Shown here: one piece after another, positions 44,216-53,013 of the stretch
Position numbering within the stretch: the stretch's first letter is position 1
Layout: every line of letters begins with the position of its first letter
Origin: Parapedobacter defluvii
GTDB lineage: Bacteria > Bacteroidota > Bacteroidia > Sphingobacteriales > Sphingobacteriaceae
NCBI RefSeq assembly: GCF_014642075.1
Contig: NZ_BMIK01000007.1
Location: 124,001-188,000, forward strand
Direction of reading: 5' to 3'
DNA length: 64,000 bases
The notes under the pieces: model-generated
Seen by the model: only the letters and a program-made list of their open reading frames with translations
Databases searched by the model: none
Told to the model about the DNA's origin: nothing
Made by a program: the position numbers and the translations under genes

Positions 44216-45709
44216 ATGAAAAAGATATTTGTTACCGGTGCTACTGCAGCTATTGCTGCCCTGACACTGAACAGCTGCGAAAAATACCTGGACCGTCCTC
44301 CCATCGGCCAGATCAATGAAGACATGATTACCACTCAACCATCCGTTTCCACGGTGTCGGCCCTGGTGGATGCAACTTATGTGCCCTTATCCACCACCCT
44401 AAACCTATTGGGCGACTGGGATTGGGACAATGGGCTGGTCGTCCGCAATGACTTTATCATCGAAGACATCGCTTCGGGCGATATGCTAAAAAAATGGGCG
44501 CCCGACGGTGACCAGGCGTGGATGGATGAAGTGAGCTCGTTTAATTTTACATCCATGAATCCCGCCTTTAACGGCGTATGGGCCTATGGATTTGAGGGAA
44601 TCACCCGCGCCAACCGGGCCATTGCCCAGTTGGAAGATCAGGCGCTGATGACTGAGATCGGCATGGATGGGTCCTTGCGTAATCGGTTATTGGGCGAGAT
44701 GTATTTCCTCCGTGCCTTCAACAACTTTGGGTTGGTCACAAACTTCGGAGACGTACCCATCCTGACCCATCCGTTTACCGATTTCAACGAGATTTATGAG
44801 GCCGCCAAACGTCAGCCCGCTGAAGAGGTTTGGCAGCAGATCGCGACCGACCTTTCCCGTGCCGAGGAGCTTTTGCCCGCCACCAAATACGCGGATGCCG
44901 CCCAGCCATGGCGTGCGTCACGGGGTGCTGTAATCGCTCTCCAAGCCAAAGCAGCGCTTTATAACCGCCAATGGCAAACCGTGGTGGACAAGGTTACTGC
45001 ACTGGAACAGCTTGGCTATTACCAGTTGAACACCAACTACTTTGATGCCTTCGATGTGGCCAAGGAGTTTACCGAAAACGAAGTGATCTTCGCGTATGAC
45101 CACCGCTCGGGAACGGTACCCCGCCGGGGCAACGGACTCACTGCTCTGATGGGCTGGGGATTTATCGCTCCTTCCGAAGATTTCCTGTCGGAGTTCGAAC
45201 CCAACGATCCCCGGCTGGCCTACACGGTAGACACCGAAAACAGAAATGTCTATAAGTTGCTCGGAGCAACCAACGATGGGAACAAAGGCAATGAAGATGC
45301 GCCCAACAACCGGGTCTATATCCGTTGGGCAGACGTTTTACTTTGGAAAGCCGAGGCCTACAACGAACTGGGCAATTATGCCGAAGCCGTAGGGATCATC
45401 AACGACATCCGAGCACGGGCACGTACCACACCGGTTCTCGGCGGAGGCACGGCCCCGGCAGGTACCCTGCCCGCCCGGAATGCAGCAGTAACTGACAAGG
45501 CACAGGTACAGCAGTGGCTTGACCACGAGCGCCGTGTAGAGCTGGGCTTCGAAAGCCACCGCTTCAGCGATCTGCGCCGGTGGGGCACGGCAAAAGCGGT
45601 ACTGACCGGCCTCGGCAAAAACTTCCAGGACCGCAATTACCTCTATCCGATCCCGCAGGGCGAAGTAGACAAATCCGCGGGTTCCATCACGCAAAACCAA
45701 GGTTATTAG
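44216..45709 (+). CDS. SusD/RagB-family glycan-binding lipoprotein (PUL)
   Basis: Surface lipoprotein of 497 residues that pairs with the SusC 21 bp upstream. Lipobox LNSC with Cys 21 (CEKYLDRPPIGQ follows). N-terminal TPR-like helices, MYFLRAFNNFGLVTNFGDVP, the long helix block ALQAKAALYNRQWQTVVDKV, and the C-terminal SusD region (YIRWADVLLWKAEAYNELGN, INDIRARA, VELGFESHRFSDLRRWG, YPIPQGEVDKSAGSITQN). Complete and of usual length. The glycan bound is not readable; the GH130 gene 3 bp downstream suggests a mannose-containing or related beta-linked glycan. Confidence 0.97.
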   Translation: MKKIFVTGATAAIAALTLNSCEKYLDRPPIGQINEDMITTQPSVSTVSALVDATYVPLSTTLNLLGDWDWDNGLVVRNDFIIEDIASGDMLKKWAPDGDQAWMDEVSSFNFTSMNPAFNGVWAYGFEGITRANRAIAQLEDQALMTEIGMDGSLRNRLLGEMYFLRAFNNFGLVTNFGDVPILTHPFTDFNEIYEAAKRQPAEEVWQQIATDLSRAEELLPATKYADAAQPWRASRGAVIALQAKAALYNRQWQTVVDKVTALEQLGYYQLNTNYFDAFDVAKEFTENEVIFAYDHRSGTVPRRGNGLTALMGWGFIAPSEDFLSEFEPNDPRLAYTVDTENRNVYKLLGATNDGNKGNEDAPNNRVYIRWADVLLWKAEAYNELGNYAEAVGIINDIRARARTTPVLGGGTAPAGTLPARNAAVTDKAQVQQWLDHERRVELGFESHRFSDLRRWGTAKAVLTGLGKNFQDRNYLYPIPQGEVDKSAGSITQNQGY

Positions 45710-45712
45710 CAG

Positions 45713-46765
45713 ATGTCAACAAATTCTGATCTATCCATCCGTTTCGAACAAAATCCCCTGTTATCGCCAGCGGATCTCCAGCCCTCCACACCGGGGCTGG
45801 AGATTGCCTGCCTGCTCAATCCGGGTGTATTCCGGTATCAGGGCAAAACCTGGCTTATCGTCCGTGTTGCGGAGCGCCCCCCGCAGCGGGCGGGTATCCT
45901 GTCTTTTCCGGTACTGAAACCCGAAGGCGGCATGGAGATCATCACCCTGCCGGCCGACGATCCGGACCTCGACGCTTCGGATCCGCGGGTCATCAACTTC
46001 CGGGGTGTGGATTACCTGACCACACTTTCGCATTTGCGGCTACTGAGCAGCGAAGATGGCGTCGTATTCCGCGAAGGGCCGGGTTATGGCCCTTTGTGGG
46101 GTCAGGGACTGTACGAAACGTTCGGCATCGAAGATTGCCGCGTAAGCCAATTGGGCGCCGACTACTACCTTACCTTTACCGCGGTGTCGCCCAACGGTGT
46201 GGCCGTGGGACTGCGCACCACGCAAAACTGGCAGGACTTTGTACACCACGGCTTGATTTTCCCTCCCCATAACAAGGACTGTGCATTGTTCGAGGCCAGG
46301 ATCGGTGGCAGTTACTATGCCTTCCACCGCCCCAGCAGTGTCGACCTCGGTGGCAATTATATCTGGCTCGCCAGCTCGCCCGATGGCATCCACTGGGGCG
46401 GGCATAAGCTGATCGCCCGCACACGGACCGGATATTGGGACAGCCAACGCGTGGGAGCCGGAGCATCCCCCATCCGTACCGATAAGGGATGGTTGGCCAT
46501 CTACCATGGAGCAGACGCCAACCACCGCTATTGCCTCGGGGCCCTGCTGCTCGACCTCAACGATCCCTCGGTTGTCCTTGGCCGGAGCGAACACCCCATC
46601 ATGGAACCTACCGCGCCGTATGAGACGACCGGATTTTTCGGTCATGTCGTGTTTACCAACGGGCACGTGGTTGACGGCGATCGGCTGACCATCTACTACG
46701 GTGCTGCTGATGAATATGTATGCGGCGCCCATTTTTCCGTCCGTGAAATCCTCGATACCCTTTGA
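45713..46765 (+). CDS. GH130-family glycosidase or glycoside phosphorylase
   Basis: A 350-residue, five-bladed beta-propeller enzyme of glycoside hydrolase family 130, whose members phosphorolyse or hydrolyse beta-mannosides. Blocks seen: NPLLSPADL, LNPGVFRYQGKTWLIVRVAE, YETFGIEDCRVSQLGADYYL TFTA with the catalytic Asp 141 (most members have EDPR here), PPHNKDCALF, WDSQRVGAGASPIRTDKGWL AIYHG, and YYGAADEYVCGAHF. No signal peptide is visible, which points to a cytoplasmic enzyme. Whether it is a phosphorylase depends on phosphate-binding residues that I cannot assign without alignment. Co-transcribed with susCD and the MFS gene. Confidence 0.88.
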   Translation: MSTNSDLSIRFEQNPLLSPADLQPSTPGLEIACLLNPGVFRYQGKTWLIVRVAERPPQRAGILSFPVLKPEGGMEIITLPADDPDLDASDPRVINFRGVDYLTTLSHLRLLSSEDGVVFREGPGYGPLWGQGLYETFGIEDCRVSQLGADYYLTFTAVSPNGVAVGLRTTQNWQDFVHHGLIFPPHNKDCALFEARIGGSYYAFHRPSSVDLGGNYIWLASSPDGIHWGGHKLIARTRTGYWDSQRVGAGASPIRTDKGWLAIYHGADANHRYCLGALLLDLNDPSVVLGRSEHPIMEPTAPYETTGFFGHVVFTNGHVVDGDRLTIYYGAADEYVCGAHFSVREILDTL

Positions 46766-46780
46766 TGTAACCGTATAAAT

Positions 46781-48043
46781 ATGTTCAAAAAACTTCAGGC
46801 AGAGGCCGCCCATTTCCGGCAGCAACCGCGTAACTTCCGGGTGCTGGTACTGACCAATTTGATCTACGCTTTCGTCTTGCCGGTCATTGACATTTTCGTA
46901 GCCGCCTACGTCATGCGCAACTCCAACGACCCGGTTAAGGTGGTAGTCTACCAGCTTACGATCTATACAGGTATTCCGCTCACATTCCTGCTCAACGGGT
47001 ATCTGCTCAACCGCATCAACATCAAAACGCTCTATTCCGTCGGAATGATGCTCAGTGCGGTGTCGATGACGATTATGATGTCACTGAAAACATTGGATAT
47101 CGCCGGTATCGCCGTAGCCGGGCTGACCATGGGTATGTCTTTCGGATTCTACTGGGCCAACCGGGATTACCTGGCTCTATCCATCACACACGACGGGAAC
47201 CGCAATTACTACTATGGGCTGGAAACCTTTTTTTATACGATTATCGCCGTATTGGTACCCATTGGTATCGGATGGTTCATCGAGTGGGTGGGCCATACCG
47301 GCGGGGAGGCCAATGCCGCCTACCGCATCGTAACGCTCGCGGTATTTATCACCACGGTGATCGCCTCGGTGATGTGTTTCCGCGGTACGTTCACCAATCC
47401 TGCCCGGCAGCGCTTCATTTATTTCAAATTTCATCGGCAATGGTACCGCTTGCTGCTGTTGGCCGCGCTGAAGGGACTTGCCCAAGGGTTCCTGGTTACG
47501 GCCCCGGCCATGCTGATCATGCGGCTGGTGGGACAGGAAGGTGCGCTCGGCACGGCACAATCAGCCGGGGCCATTGTGGCCGCGATCATCATGTATATCC
47601 TCGGCCGCCGCACCAAACCTTCACACCGTCTGCTCATCTTTACCATCGGGTTGGTTTGTTTCGCGTTGGCCGCGGTGATCAACGGCGTGTTTTTTGACGC
47701 CATGGGCGTATTGCTCTTCATGCTGTTTTTGCTGATTGCCAAACCGTTGCTGGATCTGGCTTATTTCCCCATCCAGTTCAGTGTGATCGATATCCTGAAG
47801 CGCATTGAAAACCGCCATGAATTTGCCTACATCCTCAACCACGAAGCGGGGCTTTATGCTGGCCGACTACTCGGGGCGTTTACGTTCATCGCACTGGCCG
47901 TCTACGTGAGCGAAGAAGCCGCGCTCCGATACGCCATCATTCTGATTGCGTTGTTGCAATTATGTTCTATTTTTGTTGCCAAACGCCTGTTGCGTGGCAA
48001 TGCCGAGCTGAGTAAGCAGTTGCCAGCCGATAAACTAACTTGA
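46781..48043 (+). CDS. MFS transporter (PUL)
   Basis: Major facilitator protein of 420 residues with about twelve hydrophobic segments, for example VLVLTNLIYAFVLPVIDIFV, VVYQLTIYTGIPLTFLLNGY, IAVAGLTMGMSFGFYWANRD and ETFFYTIIAVLVPIGIGWFI. Likely the inner-membrane importer of the sugar released by the surface system, feeding the cytoplasmic GH130 enzyme; the substrate is inferred from context only. It starts 15 bp after the GH130 gene and ends 2 bp before the lipoprotein gene. Confidence 0.9.
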   Translation: MFKKLQAEAAHFRQQPRNFRVLVLTNLIYAFVLPVIDIFVAAYVMRNSNDPVKVVVYQLTIYTGIPLTFLLNGYLLNRINIKTLYSVGMMLSAVSMTIMMSLKTLDIAGIAVAGLTMGMSFGFYWANRDYLALSITHDGNRNYYYGLETFFYTIIAVLVPIGIGWFIEWVGHTGGEANAAYRIVTLAVFITTVIASVMCFRGTFTNPARQRFIYFKFHRQWYRLLLLAALKGLAQGFLVTAPAMLIMRLVGQEGALGTAQSAGAIVAAIIMYILGRRTKPSHRLLIFTIGLVCFALAAVINGVFFDAMGVLLFMLFLLIAKPLLDLAYFPIQFSVIDILKRIENRHEFAYILNHEAGLYAGRLLGAFTFIALAVYVSEEAALRYAIILIALLQLCSIFVAKRLLRGNAELSKQLPADKLT

Positions 48044-48045
48044 TT

Positions 48046-49821
48046 ATGTTCCGAAATACGATCTTTCTATTCGTCGCCGGCCTGTGGCTGGCCTCCTGTT
48101 CCGAACCCGCTGCCATCCAGGGCACTCCGGTAGCCCAGCAACGGCTGCCGCGCATCGACTCCATGGCACAGTTGCCGCAGCCGCTTGAAATAATCGATTG
48201 GCGGGCGATGGCCGTGGCTTATGACAGCACCGTATACGATTTTGACGCGCAGGGTGAATACTGGCCCCTGATCTGGATGGACAGCACCCATAAGAACTTC
48301 AACCAGCCCACGCTGGGGTTGTATACCGCCATGGGGGATGCCCGCCAGGGCCTGAAAAACAACAAGGGCATGTTCCATGAATCGCTGGCCACGATGGGAG
48401 GCGTGCTTGGGGCTACCCTGGTCGGCATCGACAAGCAGCGGAAGGACGGCATGAACTATGTGGGCATGCTGCGCAATTACTTCAACAAAGACAACGGGTG
48501 GAACATCATGATGAACAACACCGCCCCCGAAGTCGCGCTGCTGGGCGGCGGCTATGGGCGCGATTGGTGGTATGACGTTTACCCCAACATGCTGTTTTAC
48601 GCCATCTACGACCGCTATCCCAACGAAGCCGGTTTCGATACGCTGGCGCGCCGTATTGCCGAGCAGTTTTACCGGGCCGACTCGGTACTGGCGGGCAATT
48701 ACAGCCATACGTTTTTCGACTATGCACGGATGGAACCCGAATCCAATTGGATCTGCGCACAGGAAGATGCAGCCGCCGGCCACGCATGGGTGCTATATGG
48801 CGCCTACCGGAAGTTCGGCGATAAGCGCTACCTGGAAGCCGCCCAACGGGCCCAGCGGGCACTCGAATCGCAATCCGAGAATCGCTTCTACGAAATCCTG
48901 ATGCCCTATGGAGCCTATACCGCCGCACGGATGAATGCCGAGCAGGGCACGGACTTCGACATACAGAAGATTCTCGGATGGACCTTTGACGGCACGTCGG
49001 TATGCCGCAAAGGCTGGGGCGTTCTGGTGGGCCGATGGAATGGGTTTGATATCTCCGGCATCGTAGGCAGCACGGTAGACCACGGCGGATATGGGTTTCT
49101 CATGAATACCTTTGATACCGCCATCCCATTGGTGCCGATGGTCCGGTATGACCAATCCTATGCCAGCGCCATTGGCAAATGGATGCTCCATGCCGCCAAT
49201 GCCGCCCGCTTGTTCTATCCGCAATACATGCCGGCCGAGCACCAGACGATTCCCCAACTCGCTGCAACGACCAAAGGCGTCATCGGCTACGAAGGACTGG
49301 TGAAAGAATCGACATTTGATCGGTACAAACACATCCCGGCGCCGGTCGCCCAGGGCGATGGCCCCAACTGGGTTCCCGGCAAAAACCCCGAAGTATCGCA
49401 GTTCAGTGTATACGGAAGTGCCCACGCGGGTGTGTTCGGCAGCATCATCCAACGTACCGATGTGGAAGGCATCCTGCAGCTCGACCTGCTGGCCACGGAT
49501 TTCTTCCGGGACAAGGCCTACCCCAGTTACCTTTGCTACAACCCCTATGACGAGGATCGCGAAGTGATCCTTTCGTTACCTTTCAAAAGCGGCGAGGTAG
49601 ACCTTTACGATGCTGTACAGGCCCGTTTCGTCGCCCATAACGTATCTGGTAAGGCAAAAGTGAAGCTTCCTGCAGCGGGAGCAGCGGTGTTGGTGGCAGT
49701 GCCTGCGGGAGCTGAAATCCGGCAGGAAGGAGGCAAGCTATGGGCGGGCGATGCGGTCATCGATTACCGGTTTGACGTCCCGGCGGAAACTTCAACTACT
49801 CGTACCGGAGCGCCTCAATAG
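48046..49821 (+). CDS. Lipoprotein of unassigned family, candidate (alpha/alpha)6-type glycan-active enzyme (PUL)
   Basis: A 591-residue lipoprotein: signal peptide with lipobox LASC (Cys 18, from ATG 48046; a TTG at 48040 would add two residues). The body to about 490 is mostly helical, with repeated aromatic- and acid-rich loops (FDAQGEYWPLIWMDSTHKNF, GGGYGRDWWYDVYPNMLFYA, MEPESNWICAQEDAAAGHAW, KGWGVLVGRWNGFDISGIVG), as in six-hairpin glycosidases. A C-terminal beta-sandwich-like part (LCYNPYDEDREVILSLPF, DLYDAVQARFVAHNVSGKAK, VLVAVPAGAEIR) resembles the C-terminal domains of such enzymes. I do not recognise the family. Acid residues in EYWPLIWMD, GYGRDWW and AQEDAAAGHA are candidates for catalysis. 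Last gene of the locus; its tail overlaps the convergent permease gene by 26 bp. Confidence 0.8.
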   Translation: MFRNTIFLFVAGLWLASCSEPAAIQGTPVAQQRLPRIDSMAQLPQPLEIIDWRAMAVAYDSTVYDFDAQGEYWPLIWMDSTHKNFNQPTLGLYTAMGDARQGLKNNKGMFHESLATMGGVLGATLVGIDKQRKDGMNYVGMLRNYFNKDNGWNIMMNNTAPEVALLGGGYGRDWWYDVYPNMLFYAIYDRYPNEAGFDTLARRIAEQFYRADSVLAGNYSHTFFDYARMEPESNWICAQEDAAAGHAWVLYGAYRKFGDKRYLEAAQRAQRALESQSENRFYEILMPYGAYTAARMNAEQGTDFDIQKILGWTFDGTSVCRKGWGVLVGRWNGFDISGIVGSTVDHGGYGFLMNTFDTAIPLVPMVRYDQSYASAIGKWMLHAANAARLFYPQYMPAEHQTIPQLAATTKGVIGYEGLVKESTFDRYKHIPAPVAQGDGPNWVPGKNPEVSQFSVYGSAHAGVFGSIIQRTDVEGILQLDLLATDFFRDKAYPSYLCYNPYDEDREVILSLPFKSGEVDLYDAVQARFVAHNVSGKAKVKLPAAGAAVLVAVPAGAEIRQEGGKLWAGDAVIDYRFDVPAETSTTRTGAPQ

Positions 49822-51022
49822 GATCCAGTTTCGATGCCTTCACTGCTGGATAGTAACCGAAAAACATGCCGGTGAATGCACAGACAAAGAATGAAATCAG
49901 CATGGATGTCTGTGATAGGATCGTGGGCCACGAAAGCAGGGAGCCGATGCCGAACGAAGCCGATATGCCCAGCACTACGCCAATCACGCCTCCCGTTATG
50001 CTGATCATCACGGCCTCGGTCAGGAATTGGAGCAGGATATCCCTTCCCTTGGCTCCCAAGGACATGCGCAGGCCGATCTCGCGCGTCCGTTCCGTCACGG
50101 ACACGTACATGATGTTCATGATTCCGATACCGCCGATGACGAGTGAAATCCCGGCCACAGCCGTCAGCAACGTCGTCATCATGCCGCTGGTGGAACTCAG
50201 CATGCTGATCAGTTCTTCCTGCGTACGCACATCAAAGTCATTTTCCTGTCCTTCACGCAGGCGGTGGTTTTCGCGGAGCACACGGATGATGTCTTCGGTG
50301 GCCTGTTCAGACACGGCCTCCGTTGTTGCCGAGGCGTAAATGTTCTGCAGATAAATGGTTGCCAGCACCCGTTTCATCACGGCCGTATAGGGCGCCACGA
50401 TGATGTCATCCTGGTCCTGGCCGAAGGTATTCTGCCCTTTCGGCTGCAGCACGCCGATCACCTGGAAAGGAATGTTGCCGAAGCGGATGATCTGGCCGAT
50501 CGGATCCTCACCGTTGGTAAACAGGTTGTCCACCACCGTCTGGCCGAGCACGCAGACCTTGGCCGAGGTACGTACGTGTTCCTCGGTTAGGTTGCTGCCT
50601 TCGCGGACACTGAGTTTCCGTATTTGCAGGTAATCGGGCGATACGCCCTGGATGTTGGTCGGCCAGTTATTCGCCCCTTTGATGGCCTGTCCGTTGGAAG
50701 AAACGCCCGGTGAGAGTGCACTGATATCTGTCACCTCCTGCCGGATCTTTTCCACATCGCTTATGGTGAGGGTCTGTACGCTGGAAGCCCCCAGCCGCAC
50801 GCCGCCCGGCATGGCCATGTTGCTATAGGGCATCACGGTGATCATGTTGGATCCCATACTGGAAAAGGTTTGCTGTATGCTCTGTTTGGATCCCTCGCCG
50901 ATAGACATCATGGTAATGACCGCCGCTACGCCGATGATGATGCCCAGCATGGTCAGGAATGCCCGGAGCTTGTTGCGCTGCAGGGCGATGAGTGCGATTC
51001 GTATGAGGTTTGCGAAATTCAT
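49796..51022 (-). CDS. MacB-type ABC transporter permease
   Basis: Inner-membrane mechanotransmission permease of 408 residues (MacB/FtsX superfamily). N-terminal transmembrane helix (KLRAFLTMLGIIIGVAAVIT), a large periplasmic domain (MacB_PCD; GSNMITVMPYSNMAMPGG, VREGSNLTEEHVRTSAKVCV LGQTV), then three C-terminal helices of the FtsX fold (TLLTAVAGISLVIGGIGIMN IMYVSVTERTREIGLRMSLG, ISITGGVIGVVLGISASFGI, ISFFVCAFTGMFFGYYPAVK) and the KASKLDPIEALRYE end. The ATPase is a separate gene here. Last in the four-gene exporter operon. Confidence 0.95.
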   Translation of the reverse strand: MNFANLIRIALIALQRNKLRAFLTMLGIIIGVAAVITMMSIGEGSKQSIQQTFSSMGSNMITVMPYSNMAMPGGVRLGASSVQTLTISDVEKIRQEVTDISALSPGVSSNGQAIKGANNWPTNIQGVSPDYLQIRKLSVREGSNLTEEHVRTSAKVCVLGQTVVDNLFTNGEDPIGQIIRFGNIPFQVIGVLQPKGQNTFGQDQDDIIVAPYTAVMKRVLATIYLQNIYASATTEAVSEQATEDIIRVLRENHRLREGQENDFDVRTQEELISMLSSTSGMMTTLLTAVAGISLVIGGIGIMNIMYVSVTERTREIGLRMSLGAKGRDILLQFLTEAVMISITGGVIGVVLGISASFGIGSLLSWPTILSQTSMLISFFVCAFTGMFFGYYPAVKASKLDPIEALRYE

Positions 51023-51040
51023 AATCCTGTGTTGAAAAAA

Positions 51041-51793
51041 CTAATAATCATCGGCCGGAGGCAGCGATTCCAGCATTTCTTTGGCCGAACGGACGGTTTC
51101 ATTGGGGCCATCGCGCAGTACACGGCCGTCGCGGAGCATCAACGTGCGTCCGCTGAAAGCGGCGATATCGGGTTCGTGGGTTACAAAGACAATGGTCTTT
51201 TGCTGCTGCTGGTTCAACTCCTGCATCAGGGTCATGATCTCGTAGGATGTCCGTGTATCCAGGTTTCCCGTGGCCTCATCGGCCAGGATCATGACCGGTT
51301 CGTTCACCAACGCCCGTGCGATGGCTACACGTTGCTGCTGCCCGCCCGACAGCTGGCTTGGCGTGTGATCGAACCGGTCGGCCAGCTTCACCTGTTCCAG
51401 CGCATGCATGGCCCGTTCGCGCCGCTCACGGTGTCCCAGCCCCGGCCGGTACAGCAGAGGAAGTTCTACATTTTCCACGGCCGATGTACGCGGCAGGAGG
51501 TTGTACGCCTGAAACACGAAGCCGATCTTCTGGTTGCGGATCGTGGCCAGTTCGTTGCGGTCGCGCTTGCGTACATCCACCCCATCGATGAAATAGGTAC
51601 CCGAAGTGGGTTTATCCAAGCATCCCAGTATGTTGAGCAGCGTGGATTTGCCGGAGCCGCTACTGCCCATGATCGTCAGGAATTCGCCCGGCGAGACGGA
51701 AAACGACACGCCTTTGAGTGCACGTACGGTCTGCGCCCCGACAATAAATTCACGCGCGAGCTCCTGAATATCAATGATGTGGTCCTTCGTCAT
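51041..51793 (-). CDS. MacB/LolD-type ABC transporter ATP-binding protein
   Basis: ATPase of 250 residues that powers the permease encoded 18 bp downstream. Walker [11 protein letters not shown]-loop [20 protein letters not shown], signature [15 protein letters not shown], Walker [13 protein letters not shown], and H-loop [22 protein letters not shown]-terminal extension of about 25 acidic residues ([20 protein letters not shown]) goes beyond the typical LolD length. Begins 2 bp after the adaptor gene. Confidence 0.96.
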   Translation of the reverse strand: MTKDHIIDIQELAREFIVGAQTVRALKGVSFSVSPGEFLTIMGSSGSGKSTLLNILGCLDKPTSGTYFIDGVDVRKRDRNELATIRNQKIGFVFQAYNLLPRTSAVENVELPLLYRPGLGHRERRERAMHALEQVKLADRFDHTPSQLSGGQQQRVAIARALVNEPVMILADEATGNLDTRTSYEIMTLMQELNQQQQKTIVFVTHEPDIAAFSGRTLMLRDGRVLRDGPNETVRSAKEMLESLPPADDY

Positions 51794-51795
51794 GA

Positions 51796-53013
51796 TTAAC
51801 CTCCTCTTCCTCCCGACGATGATCTTCTGGCGGGTGGCCTGGGCATGAACGGACTTCCTGTGCCGGTTGCGCCATTCCCGCTTCCTGCTGCCGCCCCGGT
51901 GGCGACCCCGGTAACCACGGAGTCCTGCGGCGTGAGTCCGGACAGTACCTGCACGACGGTGTTGTCATTGATCCCGGTTGTGATGGGCCGCTCAACCACG
52001 GTATTCCCCTTAACGATCCAGACCTTTTCTCCGCTGCCGTTGCCTACAGGCCCGTTACCCTCTGGTACGATGCGATAGTTAGGGCCGAGTACCTGCGGAT
52101 CGGGCACGAATTTAAGGGCCGCCACAGGGATCAGCAGCGCATCCTTTGCTTCCTGTGTATATACCGTCACCGTAGCCGTCATTCCGGGCTTGAGTTTCAT
52201 GTCGTCGTTGTTCGTCTCGATGATGGTTGTATACGTCACCACGTTGGACGAGGTCGTAGGCTGTAAGCGGACTTCCGACACGTTTCCTTCAAATACGTCA
52301 TCCACAAATGCATCCACCGTAAAGGTAACACGCTGGCCGGCCGCCACCTCACCGATGTCCGCCTCATCAACCTTCGCCTGCACCTGCATCTTGGTAATAT
52401 CTTTGGCCAGACTGAACAGGGTCGGCGTATTGAAACTAGCCGCGACGGTTTGCCCTACGCTCACGCTGCGGTTGAGCACCACCCCGTTGATGGGCGAATA
52501 AATCTTGGTAAACGCCAGGTTCTGGTTGGCCGCTTTCAGTTGTGCCTGAATATTGGCGATGGATGTTTTCGCCACCTGGTACGAATTGCGGGCGATGTCG
52601 TAATTTGCCTTGCTGATGGCACCTACCCGGTACAATTCTTCCTGACGGCCGAAATTGGCCGTTTCGTACTCAAGATTGCTTTTGGCCTGTTCAAGCGAGG
52701 CCTTGAGCTGATCTACGTTGGCTTGCATCAGCGTCGGATCCAGTTCGGCCAGTAGCTGGCCCTGGGTGACCTCGGCATTGTAATCCGTATAGATCGCCGA
52801 GATGATACCTGATATCTGGGTGCCCACGGCCACCGTGTCCACCGGCTGTACCGTACCGGTAGAGGTGATAATCCGGGCCACGGGCCCTTTTGTGGGCACG
52901 GTAGTCTCCAATTGCACCACTTCCCGTTTCCCTGTCATCCGGAAATACAGGAAAACCGTCAATGCCGCTATTCCTATTACGGCACTCATCAGTATGACCT
53001 TTTGCTTTGTCAT
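51796..53013 (-). CDS. MacA-type periplasmic adaptor (membrane fusion protein)
   Basis: Adaptor of 405 residues bridging the ABC permease and the TolC-like channel. N-terminal anchor (VILMSAVIGIAALTVFLYF), barrel-sandwich strands (RIITSTGTVQPVDTVAVGTQ ISGIISAIYTDYNAEVTQGQ), an alpha-hairpin (QANVDQLKASLEQAKSNLEY), the second lipoyl half (KIYSPINGVVLNRSVSVGQT) and beta-barrel domains (VDEADIGEVAAGQRVTFTVD). The C-terminus is a Gly/Ala/Arg-rich tail (TGVATGAAAGSGNGATGTGS, then basic), unusual and probably disordered. It overlaps the TolC gene by 4 nt. Confidence 0.95.
   Translation of the reverse strand: MTKQKVILMSAVIGIAALTVFLYFRMTGKREVVQLETTVPTKGPVARIITSTGTVQPVDTVAVGTQISGIISAIYTDYNAEVTQGQLLAELDPTLMQANVDQLKASLEQAKSNLEYETANFGRQEELYRVGAISKANYDIARNSYQVAKTSIANIQAQLKAANQNLAFTKIYSPINGVVLNRSVSVGQTVAASFNTPTLFSLAKDITKMQVQAKVDEADIGEVAAGQRVTFTVDAFVDDVFEGNVSEVRLQPTTSSNVVTYTTIIETNNDDMKLKPGMTATVTVYTQEAKDALLIPVAALKFVPDPQVLGPNYRIVPEGNGPVGNGSGEKVWIVKGNTVVERPITTGINDNTVVQVLSGLTPQDSVVTGVATGAAAGSGNGATGTGSPFMPRPPARRSSSGGRGG

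Noticed and set aside
46040-46825. 261-codon minus-strand frame
   Set aside because: Antisense to the GH130 gene and without motif support.
50870-51799. 309-codon plus-strand frame
   Set aside because: Antisense to the exporter ATPase and permease genes; composition rich in His, Arg and Gln, with no recognisable fold.
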